DNA of 10,595 nt from an uncultured Propioniciclava sp. (GTDB lineage: Bacteria; Actinomycetota; Actinomycetes; Propionibacteriales; Propionibacteriaceae). The stretch is from positions 1 through 10,595 of the forward strand of contig CALMPQ010000082.1 of assembly GCA_937872005.1 (NCBI GenBank), in the 5' to 3' direction. Below, piece after piece: positions 1 to 7,269 of the stretch. Made by a program: the position numbers and the translations under genes. Position 1 is the first letter of the stretch, and every line of letters starts with the position of its first letter. Under the pieces are notes generated by a model. The model searched no databases. It had not been told where the DNA came from and worked only from the letters and a program-made list of their open reading frames with translations.

Positions 1-129
1 CACCTGGTGTGGCTCCGAGAGCAGATCCCCGACCGCGTGGTGGACCTCGTCATCCTCACCACGGGGCCCTACGCCTACCGCCGTCCAGACGGAGTCGCTG
101 TGATACCCCTCGCCTTGCTGGGCGCTTGA
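1..129 (+). CDS. DUF4143-type AAA ATPase, C-terminal fragment (5' end outside window)
   Basis: Frame 1 is open from the window edge to a TGA at 127-129, giving 42 residues. The tail reads HLVWLREQIPDRVVDLVIL, then TTGPYAYRR and a hydrophobic end VIPLALLGA. This is how the C-terminus of DUF4143-containing ATP-binding proteins usually ends: an LRWLRDxLGDRF-like helix, a VxLxTGPxxY strand, then an A(L/V)P(I/L)xxLW-like end. Those proteins combine an N-terminal AAA ATPase with a DUF4143 domain; their role is poorly known and many look like accessory or defence-related genes. Only the end is visible, so ATPase motifs cannot be checked. The gene runs convergently into lgt with about 30 bases between the stop codons and no obvious terminator. 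Family assignment is by pattern recall and is moderately sure; that it is a coding 3' end is more certain. Confidence 0.68.
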   Translation, partial: HLVWLREQIPDRVVDLVILTTGPYAYRRPDGVAVIPLALLGA

Positions 130-159
130 GCTGAAGAACCCAACTGCAGCGTCTATCCC

Positions 160-1044
160 TCAAGCCGTGGCGTCCTCGGCCTCAACCGGCTCGTGATCGG
201 GTCCACCCACGCCCCGGCGCTCGACCCAGGGCTCGCGGCCCTTCCTGGCCCGCTGCAGCAACGCGAAGATCGCCAGTCCGGCCAGGGCCACCAGCAGCGC
301 CGTCACCTGGTTGGTGCGCAGCGGCCCGAAGTAGTACGAGAAGTCCGTCCGGATGCCTTCGATGAAGAACCGCCCCGTGCCGTAGATGACCATGTAGAGC
401 GCGAACACCTTGCCCCACCCGAGCTTGAACTTCCGGTCGATCGCCAGCAGCACCAGCCCGCCGACCAGGTTCCACGACAGCTCGTAGAGGAACGTCGGCT
501 GGAACGTCGGCACGTCGGCGTGCTCCGCCGGGCGGTACTGGGGGTCGATCTCCAGTCCCAACGGACCGTAGTCGGGTCCCCCGAAAAGTTCCTGGTTGAA
601 CCAGTTGCCCAGGCGTCCGATGGCCTGGGCGATGATCAGGCCGGGGGCGAGGGCGTCCGCGAAGGCAGGCAGGCGGGCACCCAGCTTGCGCGCGGCCAGC
701 CACGCGCCGATCGCCCCGCCGATGAGCGAGCCGAACATCGCGATGCCGCCCTCCCAGATGAAGAACGCGCTCCAGGGGTTGCGGCCGGGGCCGAAGTAGT
801 CCTCCCAGTGCGTGATCACGTGGTAGATGCGCGCGCCCACGATGCCCGACGGGATGGCGACGAGCACGATCGTCTCGAACGTCTCGGCGAGACCGCCACG
901 CGCGACCCAGCGGCGCGAACCGATGAACCAGGCGGCCACCATGCCCGTCATCAGGCACAACGCATAGATGTGGATCGTCAGCGGCCCGATCTGGAACTGG
1001 CTGATGTCTGGGCTGGGGATCGACAGGAGCACGGCGCCCATCAT
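160..1044 (-). CDS. lgt: Prolipoprotein diacylglyceryl transferase
   Basis: Lgt moves a diacylglyceryl group from phosphatidylglycerol to the lipobox cysteine of prolipoproteins, the first step of lipoprotein maturation, in the cytoplasmic membrane. The 294-residue product is of normal family length and has about seven hydrophobic segments. It carries the Lgt signature around residues 142-152 (IGRLGNWFNQE), the N-terminal element IHIYALC with its conserved H and Y, and a late YGTGRFFIEGIRTD block, all expected for an active enzyme. The C-terminus is a hydrophilic tail rich in charged residues, as in other actinobacterial Lgt proteins. The start is a double ATG (1044 and 1041); an AGGG just upstream lies slightly better for the second. 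The gene begins three bases after the trpA stop, so it is probably the last gene of the trp operon. Mycobacteria also place lgt directly after trpA. Confidence 0.96.
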   Translation of the reverse strand: MMGAVLLSIPSPDISQFQIGPLTIHIYALCLMTGMVAAWFIGSRRWVARGGLAETFETIVLVAIPSGIVGARIYHVITHWEDYFGPGRNPWSAFFIWEGGIAMFGSLIGGAIGAWLAARKLGARLPAFADALAPGLIIAQAIGRLGNWFNQELFGGPDYGPLGLEIDPQYRPAEHADVPTFQPTFLYELSWNLVGGLVLLAIDRKFKLGWGKVFALYMVIYGTGRFFIEGIRTDFSYYFGPLRTNQVTALLVALAGLAIFALLQRARKGREPWVERRGVGGPDHEPVEAEDATA

Positions 1045-1047
1045 GCC

Positions 1048-1874
1048 CTACCGGCGGCGCACCCCTTCGGCGAGGTCACGGGTGACGGCGCGCAGCGCGG
1101 ACAGGTCGGACGGGTTCCCCGCGTCCTCGGCCGCGATGAGCGTCTTGACCAGCGCCGAACCGACGATGACGGCGTCCGCGAAGGAGCCCACCTCGGCGGC
1201 CTGGTCGCCGTTGGAGACGCCCAGCCCAACGCCCACCAGGGTGTCGGGCACGAGCGACCGCATGCGGGAGACCAGCTCGGGGGCCTGCGAGGACGTCTGC
1301 TGGCGGGCACCGGTGACGCCCATCACTGCGGTGGCGTAGACCCAGCCGCGGCTGGCCTGGGCCGTCGCGACGATGCGCTCGTTGGTCGAACTCGGCGAGA
1401 CGAGGAAGATCCGGTCCAGACCGTGCTCCTCCGACGCGACGAGCCAGTCGTGGGCCTCGTCGGGGGTCAGGTCGGGGGTGACCAGACCCGCGCCACCCGC
1501 GTTGGCGAAGTCGCGGGCGAAGGCGTCGACGCCGTAGCGGTCGACGATGTTCCAGTAGGTCATCGAGACGGGCACCGCGCCGGTCGCCGCGACGGCCTCC
1601 ACCGCGCGGAAGATGTCGCGCGTCCGGACGCCGCGGGCCAGGGCCGAGGTGCCCGCCCGCTGGATCACGGGGCCGTCCATCATCGGGTCGGAGTACGGCA
1701 TGCCGATCTCCACCAGGTCGACGCCCGGGCCGTCCCCGGGTTCGCAGATCGCGCGGAAGGCGTCCAGCGAGCCCTCGAGCGACGGGTAGCCGACCGGCAG
1801 GTAGCCGACAAGAGCCGATCGGCCCTCCTCACGGGCGCGCAGCAGGGCCTGACCCGAGATGCCCGGGTTCGTCA

Positions 1875-1875
<1 letters not shown>
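1048..1875 (-). CDS. trpA: Tryptophan synthase alpha subunit
   Basis: TrpA cleaves indole-3-glycerol phosphate to indole and glyceraldehyde 3-phosphate and channels the indole to TrpB in the alpha2-beta2 complex. The 275-residue product starts MTNPGISGQAL. The catalytic pair is visible in VEIGMPYSDPMMDGPVIQ: E56 and D67 correspond to Glu49 and Asp60 of the Salmonella enzyme, with the same spacing of 11. The phosphate-binding part near the C-terminus (VGVGLGVSNGDQA, then DAVIVGSALVK) is intact. The ATG at 1875 shares one base with the trpB stop (TGATG), implying coupled translation, and a run of six G lies just upstream. The frame stays open well upstream, but that part is trpB read out of frame, so the ATG at 1875 is the start. 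The MMD after SDP, where enterobacteria have LAD, is as I recall it in actinobacterial TrpA. Confidence 0.97.
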
Positions 1876-3119
<1,244 letters not shown>

Positions 3120-3126
3120 CCGGCCA

Positions 3127-3924
3127 TCATCGCACTTGCGCAGCGGTCCCAGCCGAGATGTACTCTGCCACGGACGCCCGGGGGTCCCCGTGCCGCACCA
3201 GCGCCTCGCCGACGAGGATCACGTCGGCCCCGGCCGCCGCCACCCGCTCGACGTCCGCGACCGACAACAGACCCGACTCGGCAACCTTCACCCGGTCGTC
3301 GGGGATCAGCCCCACCAGCGACTCGAACTGCGCGATGTCGACGTCGAGGGTCTGCAGGTTGCGGTTGTTCACCCCGATCAGCTGCGCGCCCAGGTCGACG
3401 GCGCGCCGCGTCTCCTCGGCGGTGTGCACCTCGACCAGCGGGGTCAGGCCGAGCTCCAGGGCCAGCGCGTGCAGGTGGGCCAGCTCGGCGTCCGAGAGCG
3501 ACACGACCATCAGCAGGGCGAGGTCGGCGCCGGCGGCGCGTGCCTCCCACAGCTGGTAGTCGGTGACGATGAAGTCCTTGCGCAGGATCGGCGTGTCGAC
3601 CGCCGCGCGCACCGCGACGAGGTCCTCCAGCGAGCCGCCGAAGCGGCGGCGCTCGGTGAGCACCGAGATGGCGCCCGCTCCCCCGGCCGCGTACTCGGCG
3701 GCGAGCGCGGCGGGGTCGGGGATGTCGGCGAGCGCGCCCTTGCTCGGCGAACTGCGCTTGACCTCGGCGATCACGGAGAGGCCGGGGGCGGCGAACGCCT
3801 CCAGCACCGGACGCGTGGGTGGCATGGCCCCCACTGCGTCCATCAGGTCGGGCAGGCTCCTTCGAGCCTGCCGTTCGGCGAGGTCCTCGCGGACACCGAC
3901 GACGATGTCATCGAGGACGCCCAT
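3127..3924 (-). CDS. trpC: Indole-3-glycerol-phosphate synthase
   Basis: TrpC closes the ring of CdRP to give indole-3-glycerol phosphate, the substrate of TrpA. The product is a 265-residue single-domain TIM barrel, not fused to TrpF. Motifs in order: [12 protein letters not shown] with K56, RKDF with K116, LVEVH with E165, GVNNRNL with N186 and R188, and VAESG with E216 and S217. These match the catalytic lysines and glutamates of the family. The ATG at 3924 follows the stop of the upstream small membrane-protein gene by three bases. Codons 18-25 contain a perfect 9-base inverted repeat, listed separately. TrpF activity is not encoded nearby; many actinobacteria use the bifunctional PriA (HisA/TrpF), which would have to lie elsewhere. 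Confidence 0.97.
   Translation of the reverse strand: MGVLDDIVVGVREDLAERQARRSLPDLMDAVGAMPPTRPVLEAFAAPGLSVIAEVKRSSPSKGALADIPDPAALAAEYAAGGAGAISVLTERRRFGGSLEDLVAVRAAVDTPILRKDFIVTDYQLWEARAAGADLALLMVVSLSDAELAHLHALALELGLTPLVEVHTAEETRRAVDLGAQLIGVNNRNLQTLDVDIAQFESLVGLIPDDRVKVAESGLLSVADVERVAAAGADVILVGEALVRHGDPRASVAEYISAGTAAQVR
3851..3872 (-). repeat. Perfect 9-bp inverted repeat with 4-base loop inside trpC
   Basis: On the coding strand the arms are GGCAGGCTC and GAGCCTGCC with loop GAAG, about 50 bases after the trpC start codon. The mRNA would form a very stable 9-bp hairpin. The encoded residues (QARRSLP) sit in the ordinary N-terminal helix region of TrpC, so this is not an inserted sequence. The arginines at the loop use CGA and AGG, which are uncommon in high-GC actinobacteria, and these choices complete the palindrome. 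It could be a translational pause or RNA-stability element, or chance. There is no U-tract, so it is not a terminator. Confidence 0.55.
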
Positions 3925-3927
3925 GGC

Positions 3928-4146
3928 TCAGTCCTCGATGACCTGGCCGTAGCCCATCTTGACCATGATGCCGCCCACGACGGCGGCGGCCACCATGAGG
4001 CCGAGACCGACCCACACGAGCAGCCAATTGATGTTGAGGAAGAAGCCGACCGTGCCGATCAGCGCGCCGATCGTGGCGATCACCGTCGCGGTCCACGCCG
4101 CGGGCGTCTTGCCGTGGTGGTACTTCTCCTTGACCGTGCTGCTCAT
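3928..4146 (-). CDS. HGxxPAAW motif small membrane protein in the trp operon
   Basis: This is a 72-residue protein of unknown function. Its N-terminus carries HGKTPAAW at residues 11-18, the defining motif of the actinobacterial HGxxPAAW family. Two hydrophobic segments follow (about 20-38 and 42-62), separated by a short NINW turn, so it should be a membrane hairpin. The short C-terminal tail ends in acidic residues (VIED). The ATG overlaps the stop of the preceding gene (ATGA, 4143-4146) and the stop lies three bases before trpC, so it is firmly within the trp operon and probably translated in step with its neighbours. Streptomyces trp clusters also carry a small gene beside trpC; whether it is the same family needs checking. 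Function in tryptophan or anthranilate handling is inferred from position only. Confidence 0.88.
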   Translation of the reverse strand: MSSTVKEKYHHGKTPAAWTATVIATIGALIGTVGFFLNINWLLVWVGLGLMVAAAVVGGIMVKMGYGQVIED

Positions 4147-4697
4147 GCGCGCACCCCTTCGTCGTCGGTCGGATCCTGGCCGTCGTCCATAGCTTTCCAA
4201 GAAGCAAGTGGGTCTGTCACCTCGCCACTCGCCTTCCGGACGCCCGGGGCCCGCTTGGCCGGTGGTCGGGCCACCAACAGGGCGGACGCCGCGGCCACCA
4301 GCAGGCCGATCACACCATAGGCCCTCGGGGCACCCAACACGGACAGGGCCCAGTCCCCACCCAGGGTGGCCAGGGCGACGTGCTGCTCGACGACGGCCGG
4401 GGTGGGGAGGGGGCCGGCGATCCCCAACCACGCCATCCCCAGGCCGGCCCCCAGTGCGACGAGACCGACCACGCGCCGGCCGCCACGCCCCAGCGTCAGG
4501 GTCGCCAGCATGGCCGCGAGGACCACTGCCGGCAGGATCGCGGCGAGACCCCCGCTCCCGGCCGTGCCCGGGATGCCGGCGCTGCCGGCCGGCGTCACGC
4601 CGTCGGCCCAGCGGACCTCCCACCAGTCGGCCAGCGCCGCCACGCCCAGGCCGGCGAGCGCGCCGACCGCGATCAGGGTCCGGACGTCGAGCCTCAC
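4143..4697 (-). CDS. Trp-operon-associated membrane protein (TIGR02234 type)
   Basis: The product is a 184-residue membrane protein of the kind found between trpE and trpC in many actinobacteria; its function is unknown. Hydrophobic segments lie at about residues 7-23, 51-70, 76-95 and 126-144. A loop after the first helix is rich in W, G and P (DWWEVRW, then a Gly/Pro/Ala stretch), and the C-terminal tail is hydrophilic and ends DPLASWKAMDDGQDPTDD, a pattern typical of this family. The chosen start is GTG at 4697, overlapping the trpE stop as GTGA. The frame stays open further upstream, but that part is trpE read in another frame with arginine-rich nonsense composition. Conserved linkage suggests a role in transport or feedback of tryptophan or its intermediates; nothing in the sequence proves it. 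Confidence 0.88.
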   Translation of the reverse strand: MRLDVRTLIAVGALAGLGVAALADWWEVRWADGVTPAGSAGIPGTAGSGGLAAILPAVVLAAMLATLTLGRGGRRVVGLVALGAGLGMAWLGIAGPLPTPAVVEQHVALATLGGDWALSVLGAPRAYGVIGLLVAAASALLVARPPAKRAPGVRKASGEVTDPLASWKAMDDGQDPTDDEGVRA

Positions 4698-6205
4698 CCG
4701 AGCCGTCCGAGTGTGGACGCCGTGACCACGGCGCGCAGCGCTGCCGCGGCCTTGTTGCGGGATTCGAGGTCTTCGGACGCCGGGACCGAGTCGGCGACGA
4801 TGCCGCCGCCGGCCTGGACGTAGGCGCGGCCGTCCTTGAGCACGGCCGTGCGGATCGCGATCGCCACGTCGGAGTTGCCCGCGAAGTCGAAGTAGCCGAC
4901 CACCCCGCCGTAGAGCCCGCGGCGGGAGACCTCCAGCCGGTCGATGATCTCCATGGCCCGCACCTTCGGGGCGCCCGACAACGTGCCGGCGGGGAAGCAC
5001 GACAGAGTGGCGTCCAGCGCGGTGCGGCCCGGGGAGAGCTCACCGACGACGGTCGACTCCAAGTGCATGATGTGGCTGTAGCGGCGCACCTGCATGAACT
5101 CGACGACGCTGACGGTGCCCGGGACGCAGACGCGGCCGAGGTCGTTGCGGCCGAGATCGACCAGCATGAGGTGCTCGGCGCGCTCCTTGGGGTCCGCGAG
5201 CAGGTGGGCCTCGTGGGCGGCGTCCTGCTCGGGGGTCGCGCCGCGGGGCTGCGAGCCCGCGATCGGGTGCGTGAGCGCGTGCCGGTCGTTGACCGTGACG
5301 AGCGCCTCGGGGCTGGAACCGACGATGTCGAGGGCGTCCAGGCGCAGCAGGTACATGTACGGGCTCGGATTGCTGCGGCGCAGCACCCGGTAGACGTCGA
5401 GGGCGTCGGCCTCGCACGGCACCTCGAAGCGCTGGCTGACCACGACCTGGAAGGCCTCGCCGGCCTTGATGTCCTCCACCGCTTCGACCACGGCGGCCTC
5501 GAACTCGGGCTGGGTGCGCTGCCGCGTGATGTCGACCTCGGCCGGCTCCACGGGGCGCACGCCGAGCAGGGGGGCGGCGGGCTCGCGCAGGCGGGCCACC
5601 ATGGCCTCGACGCGCGAGACGGCATCGGCGTGGGCCTCGTCGATGCGTTCGGAAGTGTCGTCGAAGTTGATGGCGTTGGCGACGAGCCACACCTCGCCGG
5701 TGTGGTGGTCGAGCACCGCGATGTCGGCGGCCAGCATCATCACCAGTTCGGGCAGCTGCAGGTCGTCGGTGTTGGAGTCGGGCAGCCGCTCCAGGCGGCG
5801 GACGATGTCGTAGCCCAGGTAGCCGACCATGCCGGAGGTCATCGGGGGCAGCGCCTCGTCACGCGGGGTGTGCAGGTGCTCCAGGGTGTCGGCGAGCACT
5901 GCGAGGGGGTCTCCGCCGCGGGGCAGGTTGGCCAGCTCGCGGCCCGACCAGGTGGCCTGGCCCTCGCGCTCCGACAGCACGGCCGCGGCGTTCACACCGA
6001 TGATCGAGTAGCGCGCCCACACACCCTGTTCGGCGGACTCGAACAGGAACGTGTTCGTCCTGGTGCCGCACAGGTGGTGGTAGAGCCCGATGGGCGTGAG
6101 GTCGTCGGCGAACAGGCGGGTGTGCACCGACACGACGCGGCGTCCCTGCTCGGCGGCCTGGGCGCGGAAGCCCTCGAGGTCGGGGCTGATGGGGGCGTGG
6201 GTCAC
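4694..6205 (-). CDS. trpE: Anthranilate synthase component I
   Basis: TrpE makes anthranilate from chorismate using ammonia supplied by the TrpG amidotransferase. The product has 503 residues, normal for a stand-alone component I with no fused TrpG. Visible elements are the N-terminal feedback-site element FLFES (residues 53-57, the counterpart of LLES in enterobacteria), NPSPYM at 279-284, the [17 protein letters not shown] block at 343-359 including a metal-binding glutamate, SHIMHLES at 377-384 with the active-site histidine, SGAPK at 410-414 and [10 protein letters not shown] at 464-473. The loop usually reading IAGTRxRG is here IAGSQPRG (315-322), an unusual variant. The start is GTG at 6205, overlapping the hisI stop as GTGA; the longer upstream frame is hisI read out of frame. 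trpG and trpD are not in the window. The feedback element suggests normal tryptophan inhibition. Confidence 0.96.
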   Translation of the reverse strand: MTHAPISPDLEGFRAQAAEQGRRVVSVHTRLFADDLTPIGLYHHLCGTRTNTFLFESAEQGVWARYSIIGVNAAAVLSEREGQATWSGRELANLPRGGDPLAVLADTLEHLHTPRDEALPPMTSGMVGYLGYDIVRRLERLPDSNTDDLQLPELVMMLAADIAVLDHHTGEVWLVANAINFDDTSERIDEAHADAVSRVEAMVARLREPAAPLLGVRPVEPAEVDITRQRTQPEFEAAVVEAVEDIKAGEAFQVVVSQRFEVPCEADALDVYRVLRRSNPSPYMYLLRLDALDIVGSSPEALVTVNDRHALTHPIAGSQPRGATPEQDAAHEAHLLADPKERAEHLMLVDLGRNDLGRVCVPGTVSVVEFMQVRRYSHIMHLESTVVGELSPGRTALDATLSCFPAGTLSGAPKVRAMEIIDRLEVSRRGLYGGVVGYFDFAGNSDVAIAIRTAVLKDGRAYVQAGGGIVADSVPASEDLESRNKAAAALRAVVTASTLGRLG

Positions 6206-6555
6206 TGGTCCTCCCCCAGCAACAGGCCGGCGTCGAAGCAGGTCGTGTCGCCCGTGTGGCACGCTGCGCCGACCTGGTCGACGGTCAGCAGGACCGTGTC
6301 GCCGTCGCAGTCGAGGCGCACGCTGCGCACGTGCTGGGAGTGCCCACTCGTCAGGCCCTTCACCCACAGTTCTTTGCGCGAGCGCGACCAGTACGTGGCT
6401 TCGCGGGTGGCCAGCGTGCGGGCGAGGGCCTCGTCGTTCATCCAGGCCTGCATGAGGACGGCCCCGCTCGTCGCGTCCTGTACGACCGCAGCGACCAGGC
6501 CGTCAGCGTTGCGCTTCAGGCTCGCGGCGATCGTCGGGTCGAGGGTGTCGGGCAT
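6202..6555 (-). CDS. hisI: Phosphoribosyl-AMP cyclohydrolase
   Basis: HisI opens the adenine ring of phosphoribosyl-AMP, the third step of histidine synthesis. It is a monofunctional 117-residue enzyme without the HisE domain. The metal-binding cysteines are present: C83 in LDCDGD, and C99 and C106 in [11 protein letters not shown]. The [10 protein letters not shown] and YWSRSR blocks are also typical. Three in-frame ATGs exist at 6576, 6564 and 6555. I prefer 6555 because GGAAGA lies nine bases upstream and the protein then begins [19 protein letters not shown], close to the mycobacterial HisI N-terminus; 6576 would add seven residues. It overlaps trpE by four bases and is the first gene of this run in the window, with a divergent gene beyond. 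hisF and the other his genes are not adjacent on this side. Confidence 0.95.
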   Translation of the reverse strand: MPDTLDPTIAASLKRNADGLVAAVVQDATSGAVLMQAWMNDEALARTLATREATYWSRSRKELWVKGLTSGHSQHVRSVRLDCDGDTVLLTVDQVGAACHTGDTTCFDAGLLLGEDQ

Positions 6556-6580
6556 GCCGGCCATTCTTCCACGCATGCAA

Positions 6581-6592
6581 GGGGGCTCCCCC
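6581..6592. repeat. G5-CT-C5 dyad in the hisI / TIGR03085 divergent gap
   Basis: GGGGGCTCCCCC is a 5-bp dyad with a two-base centre. It sits between the divergent start codons, immediately upstream of the longest possible hisI start. On the hisI strand it places GGGGGAG nine bases before the ATG at 6576, so it could act as a ribosome binding site for that start or hide it in a hairpin. It could also be a protein-binding site shared by the two genes. In G/C-rich DNA such a short dyad can arise by chance. Confidence 0.3.
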
Positions 6593-6595
6593 GGC

Positions 6596-6601
6596 TAGGG
6601 T
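6596..6601 (+). promoter_or_regulatory. Candidate -10 box (TAGGGT) for a near-leaderless transcript of the TIGR03085 gene
   Basis: TAGGGT fits the actinobacterial -10 pattern TANNNT and lies exactly six bases before the A of the ATG at 6608. A transcript started from it would begin at or within a base or two of the start codon, the arrangement of leaderless mRNAs that are common in actinobacteria. The alternative reading is that AGGG (6597-6600), seven bases from the ATG, is a weak ribosome binding site. No clear -35 element is visible. Confidence 0.35.
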
Positions 6602-6607
6602 TGCGCC

Positions 6608-7240
6608 ATGGGATTCGCTGGACAGGAACGCTCAGCCCTGTGTGACGCGCTGGCCGAGGCCGGGCCCGACGCCCCGACGTTGTGCGAGGGCTGGACCACG
6701 CACGACCTCGCTGCCCACGTCTGGGTCCGGGAGAACGACCCGTCGGCGATGCCGGGTCTGCTCGTGGGGGCCTTCGCCGATGTCACCCAGTCGCGGATGG
6801 AGGCGACCAAGAGGCGCTGGCTCTACCCGGAACTCATCGACCAGATCCGTCGCGGGCCGCGACCGATCTCGCCGTTCGCACTCCCCGGGCTCGACGAGCT
6901 GGCCAACACGACCGAGTTCTTCGTGCACACCGAGGACGTGCGTCGCCCGGCCGGCCTGCCCCCACGTCCCACGACCCAGGAGTTCGAGGACCATGTGGCC
7001 AAGGGCCTCAACAACTCCGCCAAGGCGCTGTTCCGCAAGGCGCCGTGCGGCATCATGCTCGAGCGGACGGATCGCCCCCAGCGACTCCGCGCCAAGGCGG
7101 GCGAGACCACGGTGATCGTGATCGGGAAGCCGACCGAGCTGCTGCTGTTCGCCTTCGGTCGCATGGCGGACGCCGACGTCCAGCTCGTCGGTCCGCCCGA
7201 GGTGCTCGAGGAACTGCTGGCCACCCACCGCGGGTTCTGA
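6608..7240 (+). CDS. TIGR03085 family metal-binding protein (DinB / maleylpyruvate isomerase-like fold)
   Basis: This 210-residue protein belongs to an actinobacterial family related to mycothiol-dependent maleylpyruvate isomerase and DinB-like four-helix proteins. The N-terminal part has the family block LCEGWTTHDLAAHVWVRE (residues 25-42). Candidate metal ligands are H37, E103 and H107 (in EFFVHTEDVRRP), matching the His/Glu/His arrangement of DinB-like sites. The C-terminal part has VIVIGKPTELLLFAFGR (169-185), a shared block in this superfamily. No reaction or substrate is known for TIGR03085 proteins; thiol-transfer chemistry with mycothiol is a family-level guess. It is transcribed away from hisI and converges with the next gene, so it is probably a single-gene unit. 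The ATG at 6608 is the only good start; the promoter and ribosome binding site question is described separately. Confidence 0.85.
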   Translation: MGFAGQERSALCDALAEAGPDAPTLCEGWTTHDLAAHVWVRENDPSAMPGLLVGAFADVTQSRMEATKRRWLYPELIDQIRRGPRPISPFALPGLDELANTTEFFVHTEDVRRPAGLPPRPTTQEFEDHVAKGLNNSAKALFRKAPCGIMLERTDRPQRLRAKAGETTVIVIGKPTELLLFAFGRMADADVQLVGPPEVLEELLATHRGF

Positions 7241-7254
7241 ACCACGACGGATGC

Positions 7255-7269
7255 GACGCGTGCTGCGTC
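7255..7269. terminator. Small hairpin between convergent genes (weak bidirectional terminator candidate)
   Basis: GACGC and GCGTC form a perfect 5-bp stem with loop GTGCT in the 27-base gap between the convergent TIGR03085 gene and the choice-of-anchor I gene, reaching into the latter's stop codon. It is the only inverted repeat I see there. It lacks a T-tract on either strand and is short, so termination by it is uncertain. Confidence 0.22.

Noticed and set aside
130..159. Intrinsic terminator between the DUF4143 fragment and lgt
   Set aside because: The 30 bases between the convergent stops contain no stem longer than about four bases and no T-tract.
4147..5625. Long upstream extension in frame with the HGxxPAAW gene on the minus strand
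   Set aside because: The upstream part is Ser/Arg/Pro-rich out-of-frame trpE sequence. The real start is the ATG at 4146, which overlaps the preceding stop.
4208..6598. 796-codon open frame on the plus strand
   Set aside because: It is antisense to trpE, hisI and the TIGR02234 gene, whose products carry clear active-site motifs. The plus-strand product has low-complexity shadow composition.
6556..6700. Tryptophan leader peptide, attenuator or T-box upstream of hisI/trpE
   Set aside because: I found no Trp-codon-rich short frame, no T-box core and no alternative hairpins; the gap is too short and the rest is the coding region of the divergent gene.
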